Shown piece by piece: positions 1 through 12,500 of a stretch of 64,000 bases of DNA; within the stretch, counting starts at the first letter, position 1; each line of letters begins with the position of its first letter. The notes under the pieces were generated by a model. That model saw nothing but the letters and a program-made list of their open reading frames with translations. It ran no database searches and was not told where the DNA came from. A program made the translations under genes and the position numbers. Source of the DNA: Eopsaltria australis (taxonomy: Eukaryota; Chordata; Aves; Passeriformes; Petroicidae); the NCBI GenBank assembly GCA_034509425.1, contig JAVTVJ010000143.1, positions 5,023,001 to 5,087,000 of the forward strand. Reading direction: 5' to 3'.

Positions 1-1129
1 TGAGTGCAAGACCTGAATGTACAGTGTGAAAAGTTGTTTGCTGTTACTAATAGAAACAAGTTTTTAACATTAATAACCATTTGATTAATAAAAAAATGTT
101 CTAATTAATATCAGTTGCAAAGGGAATTTGCAGCACACACTTAAATTCCAACCAGAAGTTTGTTTTTCAGTCAGGTGGGGATTTTTTTCTAGATTTGGTA
201 ATGCCAATTTAGTTTAACAGTAATAAAAAAAAAAAATCCAACCAAGCCAAAGCTTGTGTCTCAAAACATTTCTTGTTTATTTAACAACAGCAGTGAGGCT
301 TCTGCTCAGTAAATGAACACAAGTGTGAGCAGAGCATGCAGGATAAGACATGTTTACAGAAACTTGTGACTGAAAGTAGGGAGAACACCTACCCAACACA
401 CTTCAGTTTTGTTTGATATTTATGCATTTGAAAGCATGAAGGGAAAGGATATGCAAAGGCCATTTAAATAATCTCCAGCTTCAGTTTTTAGAAAGTATGG
501 AATGTACAGTTTAGTATTTGCGAAACTACACAGAAAAAAATAAAGTTTTTTTTTGATTGTGCAACATGTGTCTTCTCCCGGAGGAGAACTTACATGGGAC
601 ACAGGATCTCTTTGAAAAAACTTGGTTAACTGAGAAACAGGAAACCTGGAAGAGCTTATGCCTGCATTTGACTGTCAAATTTTCTCTATCCCTGTTTCCC
701 TCCCCCTTGAGCTTTTTGATGATGTAAACAATTCTGTTACAGCATATAAACAGGAAAAATACCAGTGCTATCTACCTGCCAGTCTTCTGGTTCATTAAAA
801 ATGGTGGCACAGAGAGCCTAGAAAATTTGCACAACCTAGCAAACCTAGAATGAGAGCCAACATCCCAGCACTGTCCTGGGACAGAATTATTTTTAATCCC
901 TTTGTCATCCCCACCCTTTTACTGCTGTTACACCCCTCTCCTCTACCAGGTTACCCCACCACGAAATCATTTAGAGGGATTATACAGATAGCAAATTAAT
1001 TCCTGGCTAAATATCTGTTACATTTGGTGACCTGCTAACATTTGTTTAACAGAAAATACTCTGCCACTTCAGCTTTTAAGCACTGAATAGCAGCTATGAA
1101 GGCAATATTCTTCTCTCTTTTGGACATAC
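1..1129 (-). other. PPFIBP2: Intron after the third coding exon of PPFIBP2 (partial)
   Basis: AT-rich, with several A- and T-runs. No further PPFIBP2 exon, repeat family or RNA gene was recognised. The next coding segment of the coiled coil is expected beyond position 1. Confidence 0.75.
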
Positions 1130-1219
1130 CTGCAGGATGAGCGACTCTTTATCACCTTCTAAGCGAGCCAACCTTTCTTGATAAGTTTCATTATTAGATG
1201 AATGATGGTTCACCTGTGA
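1130..1219 (-). CDS. PPFIBP2: PPFIBP2 third coding exon (liprin-beta-2 residues 95-124)
   Basis: This 90-bp internal exon is phase 0 at both ends and encodes 30 residues. It begins SQVNHHSSNNETYQ and continues ERLARLEGDKESLILQ. Seen in sequence: on the minus strand it is preceded by a pyrimidine-rich tract ending in an AG acceptor (ttcttcccag) and followed by a CAG/GTATGT donor. From family knowledge, this is the start of the N-terminal coiled coil of liprin-beta proteins. The SQVNHH and LEGDKESLIL wording fits liprin-beta-2 better than liprin-beta-1, where I recall DVYQERLARLENDKES. Liprin-betas are cytoplasmic scaffold proteins that pair with liprin-alpha through C-terminal SAM domains, which are outside this window. 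The exon joins in frame to the exon at 21198-21412 and also to the alternative exon at 9526-9573. The next expected segment (VSVLTDQVEAQ) is not found in 1-1129. Confidence 0.93.
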
Positions 1220-4023
1220 CTGGGAAGAAAAAAAGTGCTGTAAGAATTTTTACAGCTGAAGTTTCAAGCAATAGGTAATAAAAGTTTTGTATATTAAGCA
1301 GTTTTTACCAGACAAAAAATACGAAAAAATGCGTGTGTAGACCAGAACTGTTTATTTGATATGCGTTAAGCCTTTGGAATGTACCTTTTTTTAGCTGTAT
1401 TTTGAATACTCTCCCATGTCCAGCAATCAATAATGGTGTAGGAATAGACCAAGATTTTCTAGAAAATTATAATTTTAATGAAAAATACCATCTTACCAAA
1501 ACAAAAACCATTTAATTTGAAACATCTAGTCTCCACTGTCTTTTGCCAAAATCAACAAATCCTGCGTTTACTTTCAAGTGGTAACAATTGCTATAGGTAT
1601 ATTATTCCTAGAAATTACTGAAAGAAAATTTGAAGTTTTTTGTTAGCAATTAAAAATTTATTTAAATGATCAAATTCTTATCAGGAACTTCTCTAGCCAC
1701 CCAATCACTTATGGATTTCTAAATGGCTCTAGGGAGCAAAATCTTCTAAAACACATCCTGTCCTTAACTGCTATGCCCCATTTCCTATGAATTTTAGTAC
1801 TTCACATAGAAACAACACAATTTTTAAAAATGCAGATTTATTCAGGTTTAGAAGAGTCTCCCAGGTTTACCCTGCACACTGAAACACTGTGAGAATGGAG
1901 CTGTTTGCTCCCAGAGGTTGATTTCCCAGCTGCATGGCAGGCACTGCATTTCACAGTGAACACAACACTCAGCCTGGCTTTTCAGCTAACACAGGAATCC
2001 AAGGATTCCCTAAAACTGCAGCTGACTGCTCATTTATAGTTTCTTGCACAATGGCACCAATATAATTATAATCCTCCTCCCCAACTGCCCTTTCTTTTTC
2101 AACTGAACACTTGTGAACAGAATTTTTTTTTTATTTAAACATATTTATGGCTTCTTGATCTATACTGAGGCCTATAGGCCCAAACATAAAACAGATGGTG
2201 AAAATAAACATGTTGCTAATTAACACAAATCAAGAAATAAAATTTTAACCAATCAAAAGACACTTTTCAAACCATAAAATGCTGAACTAGATGTAAGTGT
2301 GGCACCTTTATAACCTGAGAAAAATCAAGCACCCTTGTCTCTTGATTATTTTGAAAGAAATTGAGAGAATAACAATGGCACCAACAAACAGGGCTGAAAG
2401 ATGCCTGGAGAGATAATCTGGTTCACTATTCCATCCTAGGGCCAATGATTATTTGCAATACTCTTGTTTTGTCTTCTTCTAAAGACCTCCAGAAATGGAT
2501 TACATAACCTCTTCATCTACTTCTTACCTACCCATCATAAGAGCATTTTTTTTAATGTCTAATCTGAATCATCTCTTCAACTTCATGGTTATCATACCAC
2601 CATAAATTTAAAAATAGGTCCTTCTGTTAATTTCAGAGATTATTTATACATTTGAAGATTATCTCTGCATCTCTAATTAACAGATCCTTCTTCATGTTGT
2701 GAAAAAAAATACAAGTTTTTCTGTCTTGTCCTCATAGGTTAATATTTCAAAATTCGTTTTGTTACTTTCTTTTGGTTCCTCTTCACCAACTATTTCCCAA
2801 CTACTTTTAAAATTAGGAGCCTAAGAGGAGACACAGGACTCCAACTGAAACTGGCTTGAGTGGCAAAGTGGCTTTTCACAGGCTCTAGGGCCATATTTCT
2901 TTCCATATTAACCATATAGTAAAATTAATATATTTTCAGCCTAGGACCCATAACTTCCCGATCCTTTTAAAATACTTTTATTTAGCTGCCAGCCTGCTCT
3001 TCGTTCTGCTTTTACTCTTTGTTTCTGCTTAAATGCATCACTTTGAGCAAGCCTGGCTGACTTGCATTCTATTATTTATACTATTTTTCTATGCATCTGG
3101 CTCCTATGTTTTAATCATGCCCTTTAACACAGCTGCAAGGCCCTTTATGAGAATCACCTTTAAATTCAATAATCTTGGTCTTTTGTCCCTGTTTAAGGGG
3201 TCAACAGGAACACTGAAAAGAGAATGTGCAGGAACTCACTCCACACCTCCCTCACCAGCATTCATCATCAAAAGAAGAACATGTTAACTCTACTCAGAAT
3301 AAACTTTTGTCACAAACTTTTGACCAGTTCATAATAAGTACAACTAAGGTTTAAGACCTCACAGAAAGGGCTCTAAACATGCAGCTGTGAAGGCCAGCCA
3401 GAAAGGCCCCAGATAAGCACAGGAAAGTACAGTAGACAGAAAAATGACCTGCTAAATAAAAGTGTCTGATTGACGCACAGCAGTTGTTTGAGGCTCGGTA
3501 ATTCTTTGTGGCATGTATAAAGACAAGATAAAACAATGTAACATGAGCCAAGGCCATCTGTGGATGGCTGGAGTGCATTCTGCAGTTGTGAGAGTCAGGG
3601 CTGAGAGGGAACTGAGCAAGATGTCACATGTACCAGCAGCAACTGAATGCAGGACCTGTGGTACGAAAGACATGAGACCACAGATGATTCCAGTTGCTCT
3701 AAGAGCTCACAAACAATAAATAATCACTGGTCATGTGGGTACACAGGTCTAAAAGGCTGAATTTCCAATATTTCCTATAAAGCTCTTATTTCAGAAGATC
3801 CACCATTACAGGCCAAAAATTGTTACCTAGGCTTGATGAATTATAAGCCAAATATGTTAACTATGTCCCTTACAAGGAAATAAGGAGAGAGATTGCATAA
3901 AACATGTAGAAAAGTTTATGATAACACATGATAACAAAGTAGAAGGAAAGATATGCGAAGGCAAGGTAGCTAAAAATATGCTGATGGTAGTACTACCACA
4001 TACCATAAATATTTTACCCACAG

Positions 4024-5080
4024 GAATCATAGAATTATTAAGACTGGAAAAGAGTTCTAGGATCATCGAGTCCAACCAGCACCACCACCATTTTTGCTAT
4101 TAAACCATGTCCTCAAGTATCAGAACGACACATTTTTTGAGCTCTTCCAGAGACGGTGTCTCCAGCATTTCCCTGGGCAGTCTGTTACCGTGTTTTACAA
4201 CCCTTTCTGTGAAGAAACTTTTCCTGATATCCTAAACCTCTCATGGCACAACTTGGGGACATTGCTCTTGTCCTGTTTCTAGTTTCCTGGGAGAAGAGGC
4301 CAATCCCCGCCTGGCTCCACGCCCCTTTCAGGCAGATGGAGAGTGATGAGGTCTTCCCTCAGCCTCCTTTTCTCCAGGATAAACACCCCCAGCTCCCTCA
4401 GCTGCTCCTCACAGGTCTTGCTTTCTGGAGCCCCTCCCAGCTCCACTGTCCTTCTCTGGACTCGCTCCAGCCCCTCACTGTCCTTCCTGAACTGAGGGGC
4501 CCAGAACTGGACGCAGCACTCGAGGCATGGCCTCACCAGTGCCCAGTACAGGGGACGGTCACTGCCCTGCTCCTGCTGGCCACACTGTTGCTGGTACAGG
4601 CCAGGCTGTCATGGGCCTTCTTGGCCACTTTCTGCTGCTGTTGACCAGCACCCCCAGGCCCTTTTCCCTGGGCCCTTCCCAGCCCCTCTGCCTCAGCCTG
4701 TAGCTCCGTGGGGTTGTTGTGAGCCAAGGACAGGACCTGGTGCTTGGCCTTGTTAAGCCTCACACCACTGGCCTCTGCCCATCCCTCCAGCCTGTCCAGA
4801 TCCCTCTGCAGGGCCCTCCTGGCCTTCAGCAGATCAACATTCCCGCTCAGCTTGGTGTTATCTTTGTACTTGCTGAGGGTGCACTCCATGGCCTCATCCA
4901 GGCTGTCAGTGAAGGTGTCAAACAGGGCCGGCCCCAACACTGAGCCCTGGGGACACCACTGGTGACAGTCCCCAGCTGGATGTGGCACCATCCATCACCA
5001 CTTCCTGGGCCAGGATATCCAGCCTGGATGGTTTCACCCACTGAAGAGTGCACCTGTCCAAGCATGGGAAGCCAGGAGCT
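4024..5080 (-). mobile_element. CR1 LINE, 3' part, degenerate reverse transcriptase and 3' UTR
   Basis: This is a truncated, minus-strand CR1 retrotransposon copy. The minus-strand reading around 4991-4533 retains CR1 reverse transcriptase wording: QGSVLGPALFD, then LDEAMECTLSKY, then ALQRDLDRLEGWAEASGVRL and HNNPTELQ. The catalytic F/Y-A-D-D box reads YKDN, so the enzyme is inactive. Further 3', frames at 4536-4279 keep CR1 phrases such as [15 protein letters not shown] and [20 protein letters not shown]. The copy ends at the usual CR1 tail near 4024-4075, where the plus strand reads aatcatagaatt then ggatcatcgagtccaacc. The 5' half of the element is missing. It sits in the large PPFIBP2 intron in the same orientation as the gene. 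Confidence 0.93.
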
Positions 5081-8000
5081 GCAAAGCAAATTCCTGGAGT
5101 ACCTGTATTACAGTCTCCTTAGTGATTTTGGACATAGTTTACTGCCCATCAGATGGCAAAAATTATTAACATTAAAAGTTTCCTGAAACCACTCCAAATC
5201 AGGTGTTTCTCCCAGTTCTATAAAAAGAAAAGAAAAAGAAAGCTTTCCATAATTTCTTTTTCATCAAAAAGCATTCCATCGCCTGCTTTAGCTTCTTCAT
5301 TTTTATTTTCCAAATCTCTCTTTGGAATATGCTCACTGATTAAATATGAAAATAATATTGGAAAGCTGCTGAAAAGTTCCAAGTGTCTAAGTATCACTTA
5401 CATGATCCAGTCATTACTGAGTCCTTTTCCAAGAAAAGGGCTTAAATTTTCCTTCTTATGTGACACAAACAAAAATCAGACTTTGGAGAACAATTCAACA
5501 GCTTTGATTTAAAATGGGGATAATCAGTAAAAGTATAAAAGGATATGGCAAGAAACATTGGTCAGTTGATGTTCTCCTCGTGTGTCTCTTTTCAGCACCA
5601 AGAATCTCCAACACAGCTAATTTTAATGCAAACCCCACCAACTTTTGAAGTTGGTTACTCAGAAATTCATCACAAACTCCATGGGTCCCTCCCTGGGCTG
5701 TGGAGCAGGGAGGAGCTGGGAAAAGAAACCTGGCAGTCAGTTAAAGTGGTGATTTGTAAGGTTTTTCAACAAGTCACCCGCCTCTCTGAGGAGACAGATT
5801 ATGTCACAACCCTCCTCTCTTCTTCAGCCACATGAATCACCTTCAGCTCCACTGATAATTGAATAGGATGCCTGTGGCAATGATAATAGTTATATTAATG
5901 GGGAAGATCAGGGACATGCTTGATGTGTTGCCTTTTGTTGTTGTTTAGAAGCTGAAAAGAAGGAGTATGGCCAGCAGAGTCCAGCCAGTCAGCTTTACCA
6001 CAAACTACCACCCAGACCACAGCATTACATTCCAACACAAGAAAATGTACACTGCAGACTCTTCCCAGCCTATTTGGACTTGACAATACTTATAAGTGCA
6101 TGGTCTTTCCACCTCTGTAGTACTCTTTTTGGTCAGTAGAATTATGTTCTGAGTCACAAGGAGTTGTATTATGAAGTGATGAGTGAGCAGCTTACACAGT
6201 AAACATTTTTATTTGCATCTGACTATGGATGCAATACAAATTTAATCTCTTGGCATGTTGGTGTTACCTCAGATACACACCCATCTCAATATATGTGCAT
6301 TCCCTCAGCTGCCTGAGAGGAGGAGGAGAAGGCTGGAGCATGGTTTCTGGATCTATAATTCTTGCCTTTCATCTGAAGGCAATTAGTAAATCAACAGCAG
6401 GATTTTTTTATTTGCCATTGTTGCTGATTGGTTAAATCAAAGTGGCAGTCACTTGGAAAAAGCTGACAGTGCATAGACTGAAACTAGCAAAGACAGAGCT
6501 AGGTAAATTTTGGTAGTCCTTAAAAAATAATTTTAAACAAATATTTTTATTTTATCTGCATAATTTTTTAAAAAACTAATAATTTCCTCCAGATAGTTAA
6601 AGTATTGTCTTAAAAGAAAATACCCTACAAAAGTTATAAGATTCACCTTCAATATCTTGAACTTAGTGGCTACACCATGGGTTTGATCACTCCACCTCTT
6701 GATGGTACATGTTAAGAATCTCCTCCAGAAAAAAAGGAAGGCATAAAACCAATGTTCACCAATTTCAGGCCAGCATCAGCTCTGTGCTGCACTATTTGCA
6801 GTGAATATTAGCATTTTCAGTAATCCTTTTGGGCTATAACTACATGTCTATGTACCAAAATGAGGGTTGTGCTATTTTTATTTGAAATGGTGTCTTCCAA
6901 TTAAGGGTGGGTGGAAAGAGAAGAATAAAGCAACAGGATGAAACCAAATTTTATGTGAACCCTTTAACCCAAATCTTCTGGGAGAACCAAAGAATGTTTG
7001 CTAAAAATGAGACTCTTTCAGGCAGTGAGGGTATCTCAGGTCCCTTAGTTTGCAACAAAAAATTTTAACATTGACGGATCTCCACTCAGGCCCTGTGAAA
7101 GAAACCAGCCTTAATTATCTGCAAAACTGCCCCAAAAATTTGTGAGAATTGTGCTGCTGGCCAAGCTTTGAATTTAAAAGCACACTTTATATACTCAAGG
7201 AATTTTCCCTGTCCTCCTTCCTTGTCTCTGTCCACACACTCTCAGGTTTTGTTGCCCTTGCCGCTTTGTCCATCCCTCTGGCTCTTCTTGGACCAGCATT
7301 TCCACAGGTCATGTTAAGACCACCAAAGTCCAATGGGAAGAACTGAAAGTGTGGTGACACATTATTTCAGTTTGATCTAAATAGTGCTTTTATCCCTGCT
7401 GCTGTTGTAAGATGCTACTGTACACATTATGTTACAAGACTTCTGCTTAAAACCAGACCCTCCATTCTAAGCATCTGAAAATAGCAGTTGTGTTTGTTGT
7501 TTTGCCTGCCTGGATCTCATGATTTTTGTTTTTGTTTGCTGCCCTAACCCAGTCCAAGCCACAGATACCGCATAAATCCAGCCTAGCCAACCCCTGCAAC
7601 ATCAAAACCCATCTGGGTCTCTGAAGTGATTTCTGCTAATGATGAAATTTGATCCAGCTCTGGCATATTTCAGCAAGGCTTTATGGAAGCCTGTTGCAGT
7701 TATTCTCTGTTAAATGCCATGTGTTACTCTGAAAGAAACTAATAATTTTATTATCAGCCAGAGAGCAACAGTTTATGATTGCAGAAACTGAAATCTTTAT
7801 GTGCTGTAACAGTCAGTGCCAGACGTGAGACGCTGGGAATCTTGGACAGGAGAACTGAACAAGCAACTTAGATTGTTTCAACTTTTTTGGTTTCAAAATC
7901 ACTTGTTAAAGGAATTTGGGAGCAGACTGCTGAAGTTCTCCTGGGAACAATGCAAGATCATTTTCAGTCCTCCTCCCTTCCCCCACATGTGCTCACCCCT

Positions 8001-9525
8001 TTAAAGAGCTTGCAAGGAAAAGCAGCAGTGTTGATATTCTCCTTTACATACCTGAATTACAGGCAACAACAGCAGGAGCATCATTAATTCCTGCAACATC
8101 TTGTGCTGCATTTGAACACCATATCCTTTCTGAACACACTCTACAAGCTGGTAGCTGCACACCTTATTCACCTTTTTGTTAGCAAACCTGTCTTTACAGA
8201 AATGAAATTCACTCCGGGAAGCAGGAGTGGCAGACATGCAGTATCCATAACCTCATTTAAATGGCAAATTAATATGTGAGCTCAAAATATACTCTTTAAA
8301 AGAGGTAATTAGCTCTAACTGCACAGAGCACAGGTTAAACTAACAGTATAATGCTACCAGCAGCTACTTCCTGTTGCCTCTTCACTCTCCACTCACTTCC
8401 CATTTAATCCCCTCCACAGACACATCCCAGAAATGTGAAAGTTTCCAGAGTCTGATGCAAATATTTGGTAAATTAACGTCAGGATTCTCAAGCTCTTATT
8501 AAAGACTGACACATCATTAATACTTTAGACTCATTCAAGGAACTACCTGAAACAAAAGTTCCTAATCACATTTCACATTAGGATTGCAGATATTTTATGT
8601 TTATACAGCAAGTAAAAACCCAAGAGTGTATGTGCAGATGTTTTCATGTGTGTATACATATACACAGGCAAGAATTTACAGGAAAAGCACACACAGTTTA
8701 AAATAGATTTTAAAAATCAGGAGAGGATGTGCTTGTTTCATGACTCACAATTAAATCCATATTCTAATTTTTTTTAAAAACCCACCCTAGACCGAGAGCT
8801 CTATTCACGTCCCATTCATGGATTTTTCTAACACTGATAAATAAATACTTAGAACATAAAAAAAATCTAAAGCTGACTAAAGCAAAGTGATTTTTTCAAG
8901 GTGATGAGAGAGCTGCACAAACCTACTTTTTCTTAAAAAATGAAGACAAAAACAATCTCATGCAGTTAATCTATGTCTGGGAAGTTCATCAACAAAATTA
9001 ATAGCCCTGCCTTTTAAAAAGCCCCATCTTTTTACCAGAGCAACACGCACAGAAGAAAATCACCACCATTTTTACCCAAGACAAAGGCATCCCGAAAGGT
9101 CTCATACAGTTACCCCGATGAAGAATCACTTAAGTGAAGAGCTGGTGCAGAAAACTTTTCCCTTTAAAGCGCAGCATGGTAAACAAGAGCCTCTCCTTTT
9201 TTTTGCTATACGTTACCATGCAGGATTTGTTTTGTTGCACTGCAATCCCCGGAAGGCACAAGCACTTGCCAGAATCTATTGCCATTTGCTCAAAGTTTGA
9301 TCCTAGAGTTTCATTTTTAAAGACAAAGACAGCTGATTTTCTCCCCCCTCCGTAAGCCTCCTCCTCCACCAAGACACGTCTTTAATTCACTTCTCATGAA
9401 GAAACTCACACCATTTAAAGTCAGAGGCACTGAATGAGTTTCCTTTCGCAAAGCAGAGGATTCTGACTAAGATTTTGCTAAATGTGCACTTAGAGAGAGA
9501 AAACAAAGCCCAGCAAATCACTTAC

Positions 9526-9573
9526 CCTCTTTAGCCACGTGAAGTGCTTGTAAATATCAATCTCACCATCCAT
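9526..9573 (-). CDS. PPFIBP2: Candidate alternative first coding exon of PPFIBP2
   Basis: On the minus strand an ATG in good context (A at -3, G at +4) opens 16 codons, MDGEIDIYKHFTWLKR, that run straight into a near-consensus donor (AGG/GTAAGT). The exon ends in phase 0, which is exactly the phase needed to join the exon at 1130-1219 and continue SQVNHH. An in-frame TGA lies 24 bases upstream of the ATG, so this is the first usable codon in its frame. I see no strong acceptor upstream, which favours a first exon over a cassette exon. The inferred product would lack residues 1-94 and start at the coiled coil. A short overlapping upstream ORF (ATG at 9586, 7 codons) precedes it, and a CACGTG E-box lies inside the exon at 9536-9541. 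There is no CpG island here. The 5' end of the exon is not defined. I cannot confirm this isoform from memory. Confidence 0.55.
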
Positions 9574-12500
9574 GCTTTGGGCCCATCTCAGCAGTCACAT
9601 TCCCAGGGTTAAAAGAAACTTTTGGAAGCAAGCGCTCTGCTTTGTTCTACAGGATGTAGCTGTGATTTCTTCCCCTTTCAACCCTCAACTTCTGAAATCT
9701 TCAATGCCTGGTCATATTTTAAGCTGAATCCCCTGCCCCTGTCCCACAGTCTTATCCCAAAGGCTTCTCACAGATGTATATATAACAGGCAACTGTATAA
9801 ACTTCAGGCTCCCCCCCAAACATCTGTTTTTTTTAAACAGCAGATCGGTTAGCAGCAAGAACAATGCAACCCTAAAAACATTAAAAATATAACTTGCTAA
9901 ATGATCTTTGAAAAAGGATCTTTCAAGAACATCATAAATCTGCAGGAACTGTTCCCCTTTAATGCTGAATAACAAGCTAAAAATTATTAAGCTGTCACTG
10001 AGAAACTATTCTCAAGTAATGCTTTCTCTGGCTTTCTGTTTCAAGAGTGACTGGAACTCATTACCAAAGACCCCCTATTTCCTGTCTCTGTTCTACTCCC
10101 TGTTTATCGTAACACTACTCAGCCTTCTCAATTTATTTCAGGCTCAGACTAAACCTAAAAATAAGTTCTGCTCTTTGAATTACTTGCCTGTCCTCTCAAA
10201 AGACATTATGAAAGGGGAGGAATTCAAGGACGATCCTGTGAATAAGATAATGATCCCATAAATACTGCTATTGCCAAAGAGGCGATTTTCCATCCCAACA
10301 GAAGATGATGATACCCTTCCAAGGTATTTGTCTGCTCCTGCTGAAGCTGAAATCTCACAGCATGGCAACTTTTCAAACTTACAACACCAAGATAAATGCA
10401 TGTGCAACGTAACACTCTGGCAAGAAGGGAAGTTTAAAGTCTTGCCTGTTATTGCGGTGTCCTCTAGTGCCTCCACACAGCAGTTATCCATAACTTCTAA
10501 TTTTTCCCAATAAACTCCAGTTTCCAGCGTTGTTTCTCCCCCTAGTTCAAAGTGGCTTTGGCCTTAAACCAGGCAGCTGATTGTTACACACACAAGGACA
10601 ACCTGAGCATTGCCTCTTCAGACCCAAAGGCAGCTGTCCACATGGAATCTTTGTGATCATCTCAAAACATTTGCTTATCTCCTCATTGCCTTCAGATCCT
10701 GCAGCTAAACTGACCCCTGGGCTTAAGGAGCAGTAAAACAGCAGTTTGGAAGAGCCAGTGTCAAAGCTGCCCATGGTACTAATGGTATACACGAAGGACT
10801 CAAAGTCTGAAGCTGTATAAAGCCTTTCTTGCAGGGATCTGCCTCACTCAGGCAACTGCCCACATTCCAGACTGGGGAAGTCACAGATACGTGACAAAAG
10901 TTCTTCAAGGGGATGTGAGTTTTTAATATTTCAACCATTCTTGGTCCTTCTGGCGTGATGGAGTTCTTTTCAGAACCTCCCACAACACAAAGTAAGAGGG
11001 AAGGACATAAAACCAGACTTTCAGTTCCCTTTCATGTATTTATTGTCTGTTCTTACTAAAAGCCACATGACAAGAAAAACATGACCGTTTTTAACAAGTC
11101 AGTGCTACAAGACTTCTAAAAGGGGTGGGATACCTAAAATCACCAGTAAAAGTGAGGAGAAAAGAACTGTCCATTTCCAAAAGCAATGCTACAAGACAGA
11201 CCTGACTTGGGTTGCCCTGTGCATAGAATATACTTATTTTATGCCGTCTGAAAATGGACAAGAACAGTGATTTCTTGAATAGCTCACACTATCTGGCAAA
11301 AATCTTAACACATCATCAACAGTGCATTAAAAAAAATACTTAATAGAGTACATTTCCCTGTGCATGACAGCCTCTGTCATGGTTAACAAGCTGGAGGCTG
11401 AATAGGGGTTCTCTTGACTTCAAGCATGAATGCCCAACAGTTTAAAGCATTTTTTTCCCCTCAAAAAATTGTTACCTAATTATGGAGATTAGCAAATACA
11501 TCAAACTTGATCTCACAGCATTGCATATACCACAGTACCACACTATGGTGCCTTAAGTTCCATGTTTCATCCGTTTCAAAATACAACTCTAAGACTCCCA
11601 TTTCAGACTTATTCAGAGAAGAAGGAAATACCTCTCTTAAAACACCACACTTTATCGGCTCGTGATTGTGGTTTTAGTTTTCAAAACTACAGAAAAACTA
11701 TGTTACTAAACTTCCTAGCGCCCCAGTGTAGAATCTGGTTAGGGTAGTATCCATTTCTCCTTTTAAAAGGATTAAAAATGACAACCTACCTTACTTCTGC
11801 ACCTTGTGCTGGATCTCATGCAAAGGCCTCTTGGTTTCTGTTAGTCATTCTTCCTGATTAAAAGGCAAGTGTCTGAATTTTCTGCATCTTATCAGCCAGA
11901 ATGTTGACAGCATACATTCCAGACAGTCACATGCTCACTGGGAGCCTGTCACCTGCATACTGAACTTTACATCCTGCTTGAGCTTTGGCCTGAAACTTTC
12001 AGAAACCAGCTGAATGGAAATCAATTGCCCCAAATTTGCTTCTAATGTTTTTCCATTTCACTGGGAAAGCAGGTTAGCTTCTCTGGGCAGTGTGAAAACA
12101 AGGAAAATACATTGCAGTCTCAGGATTGCTTCATCAGGTTACCATTGTATGTTTTTCTTCTTTTCAGGAAATCCATGTCTGTGTGTAATTCTTTACTGAG
12201 CACCAGTCTCTGGTTCAGTGGAGAACTAAGAAGCAAAAGCCCCTCACTGCCACTGCAGAACCACCACCCTCAAGAGTAAGCCCAGAGAGGGAGACTGATC
12301 CAGCTTTTGCTCTCTTGCCTCATCAAATTGTTTATTTTCTCCAGTGCTGTCTCCAAAAATAAAAGAACACACACATTATGGCTACACAAATGCAATGTAA
12401 GGCACAGAAATATTTCAAGTCAGTAAAAATTTATAAACTCCATAAGCCCATTAGGGTTTACTTGCCAATTCCATACTTCCATAGAAAACTGCAGACTGCT

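Noticed and set aside
4243..4943. Plus-strand ORFs across the CR1 copy
   Set aside because: They are antisense readings of CR1 sequence with no independent support.
8001..8237. Minus-strand ORF ending near a CAG/GTATGT donor-like site
   Set aside because: The donor match alone is weak evidence. The frame has no liprin similarity and no clear acceptor.
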